A DNA stretch of 64,000 nt from Pseudomonas tremae. Lineage in GTDB: Bacteria > Pseudomonadota > Gammaproteobacteria > Pseudomonadales > Pseudomonadaceae. Positions 8,868 through 21,210 of this stretch are shown here, piece by piece (position 1 is the stretch's first letter; each line of letters opens with the position of its first letter). Under the pieces are notes generated by a model. The model did no database searches. It had not been told where the DNA came from and saw nothing but the letters and a program-made list of their open reading frames with translations. The stretch covers positions 62,001 to 126,000 of the forward strand of contig NZ_LJRO01000031.1 of assembly GCF_001401155.1 (NCBI RefSeq), written 5' to 3'. Position numbers and translations under genes: made by a program.

Positions 8868-9305
8868 ATGACGGTCTGGATCGTCTTGTCAATCATCGGT
8901 GTGATGTTGAGCCCTTTGGTGTGGCTGCGTCCATCACGCCATCAGAGCGGCAGAATGGCGCTGCGCATGGAGGCGCGACGTCTTGGCATGGGCATGCAGT
9001 TGACGCCTCAAGAGTGGCCGCACTGGTTGTCTAAAGAGCCGCCAAGCCCCTGCGCCCAGTACCATCGACCGCGCCTGGGAACTCGCGCAGATGCGTGGGT
9101 GTACTGGCAGAGCGAGCCGGGCGTCTGGCGCAATCGCTGGCGCGAAGCCTGCGAGGACGAGCGTCTATTGCCGCATCTGACGACGCTGCCTGTTGATGTG
9201 TTCAAGGTCGAGGCGGACGGGCAAATGATTGCGGCTTACTGGGCCGAGCGGGGCGAGTCGGAGGTCTTGCTGCGTATCGATGCGGTTCTCAAGGCACTGG
9301 CCTGA
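8868..9305 (+). CDS. Conserved hypothetical protein with N-terminal membrane anchor
   Basis: The 145-residue product begins with one hydrophobic segment (MTVWIVLSIIGVMLSPLVWL). A basic, tryptophan-rich cytoplasmic part follows, with PQEWPHWL, WVYWQSEPGVWRNRW and other aromatic clusters. GAGGGAA precedes the ATG. It fits the small conserved hypothetical found between usp and fadB in other pseudomonads. I do not recognise a domain and give no function. It is divergent from usp, and the region after it holds signals for the opposite strand. Confidence 0.75.
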   Translation: MTVWIVLSIIGVMLSPLVWLRPSRHQSGRMALRMEARRLGMGMQLTPQEWPHWLSKEPPSPCAQYHRPRLGTRADAWVYWQSEPGVWRNRWREACEDERLLPHLTTLPVDVFKVEADGQMIAAYWAERGESEVLLRIDAVLKALA

Positions 9306-9319
9306 CCGAATCGCAGGCA

Positions 9320-9512
9320 ATAAAAAGCCCGATAACAACATCGGGCCGGGGTTGGCCAGGCAGGCCGATAATTCGTCGCGCGCCGACATGCTCTTATTGC
9401 CATGTCGGGCATCGCTGTTGCGCACCCGCAAATCAGCTGCATTGCGAGCCTCTTATGGCGCAGTGCTGCGACTCTAGACCTTTTGCTTCTTTTTGTCGCG
9501 ATTCCTGCAACT
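9320..9512 (-). ncRNA. Candidate small RNA, opposite strand upstream of fadB
   Basis: On the minus strand there is a possible promoter: -35 TTGAAT at 9542-9547 and -10 TATGCA at 9519-9524, 17 bp apart. After it come an A-rich stretch, a hairpin with stem CCGACATG (9383-9390 with 9401-9408), and a near-ideal terminator ending in TTTTTA at 9321-9326. No protein gene on this strand uses that terminator. The predicted transcript is about 190 nt. Only the terminator is strong evidence; the promoter is weak. Confidence 0.3.
9321..9346 (-). terminator. Intrinsic terminator reading on the minus strand
   Basis: On the minus strand GCCCGAT, loop GTTGTT and ATCGGGC are followed directly by TTTTTA. The plus strand has no T-run after the stem, so the orientation is clear. 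No annotated minus-strand gene lies upstream of it within 9347-9900. Confidence 0.75.
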
Positions 9513-9845
9513 ATTTTTTGCATATGCCCTGTGATGGTGCGATTCAATCTCGCTTATCTCGAGAAACGCGCTGGGTGTGACACTATCACTCCGGCGAATG
9601 ACGACGAATTGCAGGTTGTCATGGACGTAATCAAGCGCTTGTATATTCCCCCGTATCGGTCATTTTTTGAGTGTTTTGTCGAATTGACAATCACACGGTT
9701 TTGCCCGATGGTGTGCGTACCCAAATCAAACGGGCGTATGAAATGAGCGTTTGGTCGTCAGACGGCTCTTACAGAATCCTGACTACCACGTCGCAGCGGT
9801 TATACGAGTGATTTGGCGTGTTCATCGACGGCGACGTCGTAGCCT

Positions 9846-9867
9846 CGTCGGGCATTGACGCCCGACG
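9846..9867 (+). repeat. 8-bp hairpin in the fadB leader
   Basis: CGTCGGGC (9846-9853), loop ATTGAC and GCCCGACG (9860-9867) lie 24 nt upstream of the fadB ribosome-binding site (GGAG 9892-9895). It could affect mRNA stability or translation. No T-tract follows. Confidence 0.55.
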
Positions 9868-9903
9868 GGTATCGTTCAGCTTCCATATTGTGGAGATCAG
9901 TTG

Positions 9904-13249
<3,346 letters not shown>

Positions 13250-13266
13250 TTCCCGAGTGTGATGCA

Positions 13267-13299
13267 AGCCGGGGCTTTGTGCCCCGGCTTTTGTTTTTT
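13267..13299 (+). terminator. Rho-independent terminator of fadBA
   Basis: AGCCGGGGC (13267-13275), loop TTTGT and GCCCCGGCT (13281-13289) are followed by TTGTTTTTT. The stem is 9 bp and GC-rich. Confidence 0.93.
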
Positions 13300-13352
13300 G
13301 AAAAAACAGTTTTTAACCAAATGTTTTGAACGTGTTACAAGAGGACCGCAGC

Positions 13353-13589
13353 ATGCAATTGCAACCAGGGCTATACCGCCACTACAAAGGCCCGGAGTAC
13401 CGGGTTTTCAGTGTTGCCAGGCATTCCGAAACCGAAGAAGAAGTCGTGTTCTATCAGGCTTTGTATGGTGATTTCGGTATGTGGGTGCGGCCCTTGAGCA
13501 TGTTTCTCGAGTCGGTCGAGGTTGACGGGGAGCAGGTCCCGCGCTTTGCTTTGGTTGAGGCCGAACCGAGCCTGTTTTCCCGAACGTGA
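13353..13589 (+). CDS. DUF1653 family protein
   Basis: This 78-residue protein starts at 13353 after GAGG (13341-13344). The pattern LQPGLYRHYKGPEYRVF, ETEEEVVFYQALYGDFGMWVRP and VPRFALVE is the compact DUF1653 fold. Family members are widespread in Proteobacteria; the biochemical role is unknown as far as I know. It stands alone between the fadBA terminator and topA. Confidence 0.9.
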   Translation: MQLQPGLYRHYKGPEYRVFSVARHSETEEEVVFYQALYGDFGMWVRPLSMFLESVEVDGEQVPRFALVEAEPSLFSRT

Positions 13590-13614
13590 GAGGGAAGGGC
13601 ACAACAGGCTGTGC

Positions 13615-13643
13615 TTGACCTCACCTTGTAGCCACTATATATA
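13615..13643 (+). promoter_or_regulatory. Predicted sigma-70 promoter of topA
   Basis: TTGACC (13615-13620) is 17 bp from TATATA (13638-13643). A GC-rich discriminator GCGTGGC follows, as expected for a supercoiling-sensitive promoter. The topA start is 60 bp downstream. Confidence 0.5.
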
Positions 13644-13702
13644 GCGTGGCCTTTACAAGCTCCTCATTGTCTTTCATCTAGTATTCAGGAATTTTCTGAT
13701 CC

Positions 13703-16315
13703 ATGGGCAAATCGCTGGTCATCGTGGAATCCCCGGCTAAGGCCAAGACCATCAACAAGTATTTGGGCAACCAGTACGTGGTGAAGTCGAGTATCGGCCA
13801 TATCCGAGACCTGCCCACCAGCGGTTCGGCTAGTGCTGCCAAAGATCCTGCCGCCAAGCGTGGCAAGGCCGCTGCGGGCGAAGGCCCGGTACTGACGCCG
13901 AAAGAAAAAGCGCAGCGCCAGCTGGTCTCGCGCATGGGGGTTGACCCGGAACACGGCTGGAAAGCCAAATACGAGATCCTTCCCGGCAAGGAGAAGGTCA
14001 TCGAAGAGCTGCGCAAGCTCGCCAAGGATGCCGACATCATCTATCTCGCGACGGACTTGGACCGCGAAGGGGAAGCCATTGCCTGGCACCTGCGCGAAGC
14101 CATCGGCGGAGATGACAGTCGCTACAAGCGTGTGGTGTTCAACGAAATCACCAAGAAGGCTATCCAGGAAGCGTTTTCCAAGCCGGGTGAGCTGGACATC
14201 GCACGAGTCAATGCTCAGCAGGCGCGCCGTTTTCTTGACCGCGTTGTCGGCTACATGGTCTCGCCTCTGTTGTGGCAGAAAGTCGCTCGAGGGTTGTCTG
14301 CCGGGCGCGTGCAATCGGTTGCAGTGAAGCTGGTGGTAGAGCGTGAGCGAGAAATTCGCGCCTTCAACCCGGAAGAATACTGGGAAATCCACGCCGACCT
14401 TGGCACCGCAAAAGGCGCCAATGTGCGCTTTGAAGTAGCGCGGGAAAAAGGCGAAGCGTTCAAGCCGCTGAACGAAGCCCAGGCCATGGCCGCCCTTGAA
14501 AAGCTCAAGGCGTCCACCTACAGCATCATCAAGCGTGAAGACAAACCGACCAGCAGCAAGCCGTCGGCACCGTTCATTACCTCGACTCTGCAACAGGCCG
14601 CCAGCAACCGTCTGGGCTTCGGCGTGAAGAAGACCATGATGATGGCGCAGCGCTTGTACGAGGCGGGCTACATCACCTACATGCGTACCGACTCGACCAA
14701 TCTCTCGGCCGATGCCGTCAGCATGGCGCGCGACTATATCGGAACCGAATTCGGCAAGAAATACCTGCCGGAAACGCCGAATGTCTACAGCAGCAAGGAG
14801 GGCGCACAAGAGGCGCACGAAGCAATTCGACCTTCCGACGTCAACACCCATCCGTCAAAACTGACCGGCATGGAGCGTGATGCAGAGCGTCTTTACGAGT
14901 TGATCTGGCGTCAGTTCGTGGCCTGCCAGATGCTGCCTGCGCAATACTTGTCGACCACCGTCACCGTGGCTGCCAGCGATTTCGAACTGCGTGCCAAGGG
15001 CCGTATCCTGAAATTCGACGGCTATACCCGTGCATTGCCGCAAATGGCCAAGCCAGGCGATGACGACGTGCTGCCAGACATGGTTCAGGGCGAAGTCCTG
15101 AAAATGAACAAGCTTGACCCGAGTCAGCATTTCACCAAGCCGCCTGCGCGCTACTCCGAAGCCAGTCTGGTCAAGGAGATGGAAAAACGCGGTATCGGTC
15201 GTCCTTCGACCTATGCGGCAATCATCTCGACCATTCAGGACCGTGGCTACGTGGCGCTGCACAATCGCCGCTTCTATTCGGAAAAGATGGGCGATATCGT
15301 TACTGGACGCCTGGCTGAAAGTTTCTCCAACCTGATGGACTACGGTTTCACCGCCGGGATGGAAGAGAATCTCGATGATGTCGCCAAGGGGCAGCGTGAC
15401 TGGAAAAACGTGCTGGACGAGTTCTACGGGGATTTCCGCAAAAAACTGGAAGTAGCCGAAGCGCCGGACAGCGGTATGCGCGCCAATCAGCCGGTGATGA
15501 CCGATATCCCGTGCAAAGTGTGCGGTCGACCGATGCAGATCCGTACCGCCTCGACCGGCGTGTTTCTCGGCTGCTCGGGTTACAGCCTGCCACCCAAGGA
15601 GCGCTGCAAGGCGACGGTCAATCTGACCCCGGGTGACGAGATTGCCGATGATGACGAGGGCGAGTCAGAGTCACGTGTACTGCGTGGCAAGCATCGCTGC
15701 CCGATCTGCAGCACTGCGATGGATGCCTATCTGCTCGACGAGAAACACAAACTGCATATATGCGGTAACAACCCGGATTGCACGGGTTACGAGATCGAAG
15801 AGGGTACTTATCGCATCAAGGGCTATGAAGGTCCGAGCCTTGAATGCGACAAGTGCGGCAGCGAGATGCAGCTCAAGACCGGCCGTTTCGGCAAGTTCTT
15901 CGGCTGTACCAATCCTGATTGCAAGAACACCCGCAAACTGTTGAAAAGCGGCGACGCGGCTCCACCTAAAATGGACCCGGTGAAAATGCCGGAGCTAAAG
16001 TGCGACAAGGTCGACGACACCTATATTCTGCGCGACGGTGCTTCAGGTCTGTTTCTGGCTGCCAGTCAGTTTCCGAAAAACCGCGAAACCCGCGCACCGT
16101 TGGTCGTCGAGATTGCGCCGCACAAGGACGAGATCGATCCCAAGTATCACTTCCTTTGTGAAGCGCCGAAAAAGGATCCTGATGGCCGTCCTACGGTGAT
16201 CCGCTACAGTCGCAAGACCAAAGAGCAATATGTCCAGACTGAAGTGGAAGGCAAGCCTACCGGCTGGCGCGCGTTCTACGACGGCAGCGCATGGAAGGTT
16301 GAAGACAAGCGTTGA
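13703..16315 (+). CDS. topA: DNA topoisomerase I
   Basis: The 870-residue type IA topoisomerase begins with the Toprim domain ([17 protein letters not shown], then [15 protein letters not shown] with its acidic triad). The active-site tyrosine is Y326 in [10 protein letters not shown]. Three C-terminal four-cysteine zinc fingers can be read: CKVCGRP...GCSGY, CPICSTA...CGNNPDC and CDKCGSE...GCTNPDC. The enzyme relaxes negative supercoils. A distinctive [20 protein letters not shown] insert near residues 36-56 is typical of Pseudomonas versions. A 14-bp hairpin lies 50 bp downstream of the stop. Confidence 0.97.
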   Translation: MGKSLVIVESPAKAKTINKYLGNQYVVKSSIGHIRDLPTSGSASAAKDPAAKRGKAAAGEGPVLTPKEKAQRQLVSRMGVDPEHGWKAKYEILPGKEKVIEELRKLAKDADIIYLATDLDREGEAIAWHLREAIGGDDSRYKRVVFNEITKKAIQEAFSKPGELDIARVNAQQARRFLDRVVGYMVSPLLWQKVARGLSAGRVQSVAVKLVVEREREIRAFNPEEYWEIHADLGTAKGANVRFEVAREKGEAFKPLNEAQAMAALEKLKASTYSIIKREDKPTSSKPSAPFITSTLQQAASNRLGFGVKKTMMMAQRLYEAGYITYMRTDSTNLSADAVSMARDYIGTEFGKKYLPETPNVYSSKEGAQEAHEAIRPSDVNTHPSKLTGMERDAERLYELIWRQFVACQMLPAQYLSTTVTVAASDFELRAKGRILKFDGYTRALPQMAKPGDDDVLPDMVQGEVLKMNKLDPSQHFTKPPARYSEASLVKEMEKRGIGRPSTYAAIISTIQDRGYVALHNRRFYSEKMGDIVTGRLAESFSNLMDYGFTAGMEENLDDVAKGQRDWKNVLDEFYGDFRKKLEVAEAPDSGMRANQPVMTDIPCKVCGRPMQIRTASTGVFLGCSGYSLPPKERCKATVNLTPGDEIADDDEGESESRVLRGKHRCPICSTAMDAYLLDEKHKLHICGNNPDCTGYEIEEGTYRIKGYEGPSLECDKCGSEMQLKTGRFGKFFGCTNPDCKNTRKLLKSGDAAPPKMDPVKMPELKCDKVDDTYILRDGASGLFLAASQFPKNRETRAPLVVEIAPHKDEIDPKYHFLCEAPKKDPDGRPTVIRYSRKTKEQYVQTEVEGKPTGWRAFYDGSAWKVEDKR

Positions 16316-16364
16316 TCGCAGGCGTCCGGCTCCACGAGCCGAGCGTCGTTTTCAGCAGGTCCGG

Positions 16365-16398
16365 GCCTGTGCCATCAGTTTCTCCTGATGGCACAGGC
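16365..16398. repeat. 14-bp perfect hairpin after topA
   Basis: GCCTGTGCCATCAG (16365-16378) pairs perfectly with 16385-16398 across the loop TTTCTC. There is no T-tract downstream. It may protect the 3' end of topA mRNA, act as an imperfect terminator, or fold in the leader of the next gene, whose start codon is at 16437. Confidence 0.75.
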
Positions 16399-16436
16399 TG
16401 TGCGCGTCTTGTTCCATTGTGATGGAGAGTTTCATC

Positions 16437-16958
16437 ATGGCTCATGAGCTCTATACCCGTACCAACCAGAAAATCTATTTCGCTGGCCTCGCGCTTGAGG
16501 CGCTGGGCAGGGCAGAGAAGGGGCAGGCAGTAAACTCCCCGGCACTGTTGCAGGCGGAGCGCGAGTCGGCGCTGTTTCATCTGTATGGCGCACTGCTGGG
16601 TTTGTGTCATGAGATCGCAGGGTTCTATCGTCTGCCGCAAGCCAATGCGCGTCGGGCGGAGGAGTTGCTGACTCAGGAAGTGCTGGACGCCATCGCGATT
16701 CCCGAAATGGCCGAGCTGGTCGAACTGGCTCAGCATCGTCAGACCTGGCTGGCGCAGCTGCTGGCTGCATATAACGCACTGTTCGAGCCCCTGCGCGCGC
16801 CGAAGAAGCTTAAGGGCGATGTCAGGCAGCCGATCATACAGGCTGTGAACCTGGACGCTGAGCCGGAGTCTGAATTGTCACGTGAAGAGCTGGAAAGCTG
16901 GCGTCAGCAGCTCAAAGGGCTTGCCATTCGCTTTCGTGAAGGGTTGAGCGAGTGCTGA
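16437..16958 (+). CDS. DUF6586-type conserved hypothetical protein
   Basis: The start at 16437 has GGAG nine bases upstream. The 173-residue product is predicted all-helical and cytoplasmic (MAHELYTRTNQKIYFAGLAL, AERESALFHLYGALLGLCHE, then WRQQLKGLAIRFREGL). It matches the conserved protein that follows topA in pseudomonads. No catalytic motif is visible and the function is unknown. The next small gene follows after 64 bp on the same strand, so the two may be cotranscribed. Confidence 0.8.
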   Translation: MAHELYTRTNQKIYFAGLALEALGRAEKGQAVNSPALLQAERESALFHLYGALLGLCHEIAGFYRLPQANARRAEELLTQEVLDAIAIPEMAELVELAQHRQTWLAQLLAAYNALFEPLRAPKKLKGDVRQPIIQAVNLDAEPESELSREELESWRQQLKGLAIRFREGLSEC

Positions 16959-17022
16959 AAACCAATGAAGTACAGGCTGGCAGGCTGTTACAATGCCCGC
17001 CTATTGCGGAGTAACTGTACCA

Positions 17023-17256
17023 ATGCCTACTTCTTTTCTGGAAATTGTCGAATTACCTGACGGACGTATCGAGCTGCGTCGTGCCGATGACGAAGGTTCA
17101 CTGGTGACGCTTGATTTCTCTGCGGATGCCAAAGCGTTCATGCAAGGCCAGCACGTTGAAGTCGCCAAAGCCATGCTGAGTGTGGGCGTGCAGATGGCCG
17201 GGCGTCTGGCCGAAGGCGAAATCGAGACCGATGACGGCCCTCACGTTTTGCACTGA
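17023..17256 (+). CDS. Small conserved hypothetical protein
   Basis: This 77-residue acidic protein starts at 17023 (GGAG at 17008-17011). The sequence runs MPTSFLEIVELPDGRIELRR, then a helical part with AKAFMQGQHVEVAKAMLSVG, and ends in an acidic tail. It is a single compact domain with no cysteines. Its place between topA and sulA-lexA is kept in other pseudomonads as I recall. The function is unknown. Confidence 0.8.
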   Translation: MPTSFLEIVELPDGRIELRRADDEGSLVTLDFSADAKAFMQGQHVEVAKAMLSVGVQMAGRLAEGEIETDDGPHVLH

Positions 17257-17293
17257 CCTCTGAATTCCGGCCCGAAAACATTGACCGGGCGTT

Positions 17294-17764
17294 TCAGCCC
17301 AGTCGGATGTTCAGGCTTTGCGCCTCGCCGATTTTTGCCGCACTGATCAGTTGCTGGCGCGCCGATGTGCCGAGCGGGTTGATCCAGCTCACCACTGTAT
17401 GACTACGTCCCAGTCGAAGTGCCTCACGCGTCAGCTCAAGCACACTTTGCGTGCCACGGGGCTGTAACAGCAGGATTCGCTCCCGATTAAGTCCTGCATC
17501 GCGCAACCATGTCTGCGTAAGGCTTGAAGGGGGAGCGATCAATGTCAGCCAGCGAGCGTCTGTTTCTTCGCTCAAGTCTCGAAGGACAGGGGCCAGCAGG
17601 TTGAGGCAGTTCCCGGCCGCGCCGCGCAAGGACAGCTCACTGAAAACTTCCGGCTCGTGGCTCCAGGGTGTTTCGATTGAATCTGTGAGCATTGGGGCGA
17701 TGGGCTGAGCCAGAAACGCCTCGAACAGTGGCAATTGCGAATGCGGTGCTTGATGGAACTGCAT
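17294..17764 (-). CDS. sulA: SOS cell division inhibitor SulA
   Basis: The 156-residue protein is of the SulA/RecA-fold family, with FSELSLRGAAGNCLNLLAPVLRDL, RWLTLIAPPSSLTQTWLRDAG and the LGRSHTVVSWINP segment. SulA binds FtsZ and blocks Z-ring assembly during DNA damage. The gene starts only 9 bp after lexA, so the two form a lexA-sulA operon and sulA is induced from the LexA-controlled promoter upstream of lexA. This arrangement is usual in Pseudomonas and differs from E. coli, where sulA stands alone. Confidence 0.93.
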   Translation of the reverse strand: MQFHQAPHSQLPLFEAFLAQPIAPMLTDSIETPWSHEPEVFSELSLRGAAGNCLNLLAPVLRDLSEETDARWLTLIAPPSSLTQTWLRDAGLNRERILLLQPRGTQSVLELTREALRLGRSHTVVSWINPLGTSARQQLISAAKIGEAQSLNIRLG

Positions 17765-17773
17765 AACGTCTCC

Positions 17774-18382
17774 TTAACGGCGAATGACGCCGACGCTTAA
17801 ACCTTCGATCACCAGTTCCTGATCCTTGAGATCGACCTCGATAGGGGCGAAATCAGGGTTTTCGGCCAGCAGCCAGACCTTGCTGCCTTCACGTTTGAAG
17901 CGCTTGACAGTCACTTCGTCGCCGATTCGTGCAACCACGATCTGGCCATTGCGGGCCTCGCGGGTGGTGTGTACCGCCAGCAGGTCGCCGTCCAGAATGC
18001 CGACGTCCTTCATGCTCATGCCGTGTACGCGCAACAGGTAGTTGGCGCTGGGGTGAAAGAAGGACGGGTTGATGTTGCAGGACTCTTCGATATGTTGCTG
18101 AGCCAGGATCGGTGCGCCAGCTGCGACGCGGCCGATCACCGGCAGGCTGCTGTCGTCGGGACGTGCTTCGAAGCCGGGAATGCGGATGCCGCGTGAGGCG
18201 CCAGGTGTCATCTCGATGGCGCCCTTGCGGGCCAATGCCTTCAAATGCTCTTCTGCAGCGTTGGGAGACTTGAAGCCCAGTTCCTGGGCGATCTCCGCAC
18301 GTGTCGGCGGGAAGCCGTTGTCTTCCAGACAGCGTTTGATGAAGCCCAGGATTTCGGCCTGGCGTGGCGTCAGTTTTATCAT
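17774..18382 (-). CDS. lexA: SOS repressor LexA
   Basis: The 202-residue repressor has an N-terminal winged helix (residues 1-70, with [24 protein letters not shown] split over its helices). The self-cleavage site is A88-G89 in RVAAGAPI. The catalytic dyad is S123 (HGMSMKD) and K160 (EVTVKRF). It represses SOS genes and is inactivated by RecA-stimulated autocleavage. Two LexA boxes lie 10-45 bp upstream of its start, so it is autoregulated. sulA is cotranscribed. It is divergent from psrA. Confidence 0.97.
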   Translation of the reverse strand: MIKLTPRQAEILGFIKRCLEDNGFPPTRAEIAQELGFKSPNAAEEHLKALARKGAIEMTPGASRGIRIPGFEARPDDSSLPVIGRVAAGAPILAQQHIEESCNINPSFFHPSANYLLRVHGMSMKDVGILDGDLLAVHTTREARNGQIVVARIGDEVTVKRFKREGSKVWLLAENPDFAPIEVDLKDQELVIEGLSVGVIRR

Positions 18383-18392
18383 GATGGGCGCT

Positions 18393-18408
18393 CTGGCTTT
18401 TTATACAG
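18393..18408 (-). promoter_or_regulatory. LexA box 1
   Basis: The plus-strand sequence is CTGGCTTTTTATACAG, an exact CTG-N10-CAG. Its near edge is 10 bp upstream of the lexA start codon, so it overlaps the expected start of transcription. Confidence 0.85.
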
Positions 18409-18411
18409 TGA

Positions 18412-18427
18412 CTGGGATTATATACAG
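18412..18427 (-). promoter_or_regulatory. LexA box 2, over the -10 element
   Basis: The plus-strand sequence is CTGGGATTATATACAG, again CTG-N10-CAG. Its centre is 19 bp from that of box 1, almost two helical turns, so dimers can sit on the same face. It contains the lexA -10 element. Confidence 0.88.
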
Positions 18428-18444
18428 TGAAAGCGCATTGGCAA
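18417..18444 (-). promoter_or_regulatory. lexA-sulA promoter
   Basis: On the minus strand TTGCCA (18439-18444) and TATAAT (18417-18422) are separated by 16 bp. The consensus -10 lies inside LexA box 2, which explains repression. Confidence 0.7.
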
Positions 18445-18575
18445 TCACCCATTTCACTTTCACCGCCGAGCGGTGATACCGGCAGGTGCGTAACTGATCC
18501 TCAGGCAGCCTGCTTCCAGCTGCCGGGTATACCCTTGATATTGGTTTTTGTGACTGTTCGGCCATAAAGTGGACG

Positions 18576-18596
18576 GGTCTGCTTGACAAGCAGACC
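18576..18596. promoter_or_regulatory. 21-bp perfect palindrome over the psrA -35 box
   Basis: Ten-base arms GGTCTGCTTG (18576-18585) and CAAGCAGACC (18587-18596) flank a single central A. The centre is the -35 hexamer TTGACA (18583-18588). The site does not resemble the PsrA or LexA motifs and looks like a dimer binding site for another regulator, position suited for repression. Confidence 0.7.
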
Positions 18597-18612
18597 GCCT
18601 GATACGTATGTT
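18583..18612 (+). promoter_or_regulatory. psrA promoter
   Basis: TTGACA at 18583-18588 is a consensus -35, and TATGTT at 18607-18612 a fair -10, with an 18-bp spacer. The PsrA operator begins 2 bp after the -10. Confidence 0.6.
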
Positions 18613-18613
18613 T

Positions 18614-18627
18614 CAAACGTTCGTTTG
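18614..18627 (+). promoter_or_regulatory. PsrA operator (autoregulation)
   Basis: CAAACGTTCGTTTG is an inverted repeat of CAAACG around TT and fits the published PsrA consensus (G/C)AAAC-N2-4-GTTT(G/C). It covers the expected transcription start, 14 bp before the psrA start codon. PsrA autorepression is known in Pseudomonas. Confidence 0.85.
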
Positions 18628-18641
18628 TTAGGCAGAGAGCC

Positions 18642-19358
18642 ATGGCCCAGTCGGAAACCGTTGAACGCATCCTTGATGCTGCAGAGCAGCTATTTGCAGA
18701 GAAAGGTTTCGCTGAAACATCCTTGCGTCTCATCACCAGCAAGGCTTCGGTCAATCTGGCAGCGGTGAATTATCACTTCGGGTCGAAGAAGGCCCTGATT
18801 CAAGCGGTGTTCTCGCGTTTTCTCGGCCCATTCTGCATCAGCCTCGATCGTGAGCTGGAGCGGCGTCAGGCCAGTCCCGGGCACAACCCCAGCCTGGAAG
18901 AGCTGCTCGAAATCCTCGTCGAGCAGGCACTCGTCGTGCAGCCGCGCAGTGGTAATGACCTGTCGATTTTCATGCGTTTGCTGGGGCTTGCCTTCAGCCA
19001 GAGCCAGGGCCACTTGCGCCGCTACCTGGAAGACATGTATGGCAAGGTATTCCGTCGCTACATGACACTGGTCAATGAAGCGGCTCCGCGGATCCCTCCT
19101 ATCGAGCTGTTCTGGCGGGTGCATTTCATGCTTGGGGCTGCTGCGTTCAGCATGTCCGGCATCAAGGCCCTGCGCGCTATCGCCGAGACTGATTTTGGCG
19201 TCAACACCTCCATAGAGCAGGTCATGCGCCTGATGGTGCCGTTTCTGGCAGCAGGGATGCGCGCCGACACCGGCGTCAGCGACCCGGCTATGATTGCCGC
19301 CCAGCTCAAGCCGCGTACCAAGAGCAGCGCCAACGCTCCTGCGCCTGCCAAGGCCTGA
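18642..19358 (+). CDS. psrA: TetR-family fatty-acid-responsive regulator PsrA
   Basis: The 238-residue protein has an N-terminal TetR helix-turn-helix (residues 5-50, ILDAAEQLFAEKGFAETSLR, then NLAAVNYHFGSKKAL). The larger C-terminal ligand domain ends in an Ala/Pro-rich tail. The sequence and its place next to lexA and nagZ identify PsrA. In Pseudomonas PsrA senses long-chain fatty acids, represses fadBA and itself, and activates rpoS. Its own promoter carries a perfect operator plus a second, unexplained palindrome. The fadBA operon it should control lies at 9904-13249. Confidence 0.95.
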   Translation: MAQSETVERILDAAEQLFAEKGFAETSLRLITSKASVNLAAVNYHFGSKKALIQAVFSRFLGPFCISLDRELERRQASPGHNPSLEELLEILVEQALVVQPRSGNDLSIFMRLLGLAFSQSQGHLRRYLEDMYGKVFRRYMTLVNEAAPRIPPIELFWRVHFMLGAAAFSMSGIKALRAIAETDFGVNTSIEQVMRLMVPFLAAGMRADTGVSDPAMIAAQLKPRTKSSANAPAPAKA

Positions 19359-19448
19359 ACCGCTACTGCCCGGCTGCATTGCGTCAGGCTTCAGGATCAA
19401 GCACCATGCGCGGATTGAAAACAGGCACTGGTGTGTAAGGGTTTTTCT

Positions 19449-20459
19449 ATGAGTTCTGGCCTGCAAGGCTCCCTGATGGTTGATGTCGCCGGCACATGGC
19501 TGACCAGCGAAGACCGTCAGTTTCTGCGCCAGCCCGAAGTGGGCGGCTTGATCATTTTTGCTCGCAATATTGAGCATCCACGTCAGGTTCGGGAGCTGAG
19601 CGCAGCCATACGCGCCGTTCGCCCCGACCTTCTGCTGGCAGTGGATCAAGAGGGCGGTCGGGTCCAGCGGCTGCGTCAAGGCTTTGTGCGTCTGCCGCCG
19701 ATGCGTGCCATTGCCGAAAAGCCCGATGCTGTCACGCTGGCTGAGCACTGTGGCTGGGTAATGGCGACCGAAGTGCTGGCGGTCGGGCTCGACCTGAGCT
19801 TTGCGCCGGTGCTGGACCTGGATTACCAGCGCAGTGCTGTCGTGGGCACGCGTTCCTTCGAAGGCGATCCCGAGCGTGCGGCGTTGCTGGCAGGTGCCTT
19901 CATTCGTGGCATGAACTCGGCAGGCATGGCGGCGACCGGCAAGCACTTTCCCGGTCATGGCTGGGCCGAAGCTGATTCTCATGTGGCCATTCCGACTGAC
20001 GAGCGCAGTCTGGAGCAGATTCGCGCCAATGATCTGCTGCCGTTTGCGCGCTTGAGCCAGCAACTGGCGGCGGTGATGCCAGCCCACGTCATCTACCCGA
20101 AGGTCGATTCGCAGCCCGCCGGTTTTTCAAGGCGCTGGCTGCAGGACATCCTGCGCGACGAACTGAAATTCGACGGTGTTATCTTCAGCGACGATCTGTC
20201 GATGGCCGGTGCTCACGTCGTTGGCGATGCTGCCAGCCGTATTGAGGCAGCGCTAACGGCCGGCTGCGACATGGGCCTGGTCTGCAATGATCGTGCGGCC
20301 GCAGAACTCGCGCTTGGCGCGGCGCAACGCATGAAGGTCAAACCGTCGCCGCGCATTGCCCGCATGCGTGGGCAGGCAACCGCCGGCACCGATTATCGAC
20401 AACACCCGCGCTGGCTGGCGGCGCTTCAGGCGCTGCGCGCTGCTCAACTGATCGATTAA
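19449..20459 (+). CDS. nagZ: Beta-N-acetylhexosaminidase NagZ
   Basis: The ATG at 19449 gives MSSGLQGSLMVDVAG, the usual start; an upstream ATG at 19431 is not favoured. The 336-residue cytoplasmic family-3 glycoside hydrolase has DQEGGRVQRLR, the motif KHFPGHGWAEADSH with the catalytic His/Asp loop, and the nucleophile aspartate in FSDDLSM. It removes GlcNAc from 1,6-anhydromuropeptides in cell wall recycling and so affects AmpC induction. The next gene begins 9 bp later, so they are likely cotranscribed. Confidence 0.95.
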   Translation: MSSGLQGSLMVDVAGTWLTSEDRQFLRQPEVGGLIIFARNIEHPRQVRELSAAIRAVRPDLLLAVDQEGGRVQRLRQGFVRLPPMRAIAEKPDAVTLAEHCGWVMATEVLAVGLDLSFAPVLDLDYQRSAVVGTRSFEGDPERAALLAGAFIRGMNSAGMAATGKHFPGHGWAEADSHVAIPTDERSLEQIRANDLLPFARLSQQLAAVMPAHVIYPKVDSQPAGFSRRWLQDILRDELKFDGVIFSDDLSMAGAHVVGDAASRIEAALTAGCDMGLVCNDRAAAELALGAAQRMKVKPSPRIARMRGQATAGTDYRQHPRWLAALQALRAAQLID

Positions 20460-21209
<750 letters not shown>

Positions 21210-21210
21210 T

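Larger units (their letters stand above)
9306..9903. other. Long intergenic region upstream of fadBA
   Basis: These 598 bases hold no convincing protein gene. Visible elements are a minus-strand intrinsic terminator (9321-9346), a second hairpin with an 8-bp stem (9383-9408), a possible minus-strand promoter (9519-9547), a possible plus-strand -35 TTGACA at 9684-9689 with a poor -10, and a hairpin in the fadB leader (9846-9867). A small plus-strand frame at 9402-9746 lacks coding signs. Confidence 0.5.

Noticed and set aside
9402..9746. A 114-codon plus-strand frame upstream of fadB
   Set aside because: No ribosome site, odd composition with many cysteines, and it covers the region with minus-strand signals.
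18690..20087. A 465-codon minus-strand frame over psrA and nagZ
   Set aside because: Both plus-strand genes are certain; the antisense product is histidine/glutamine-rich, low in meaning, and has no ribosome site.
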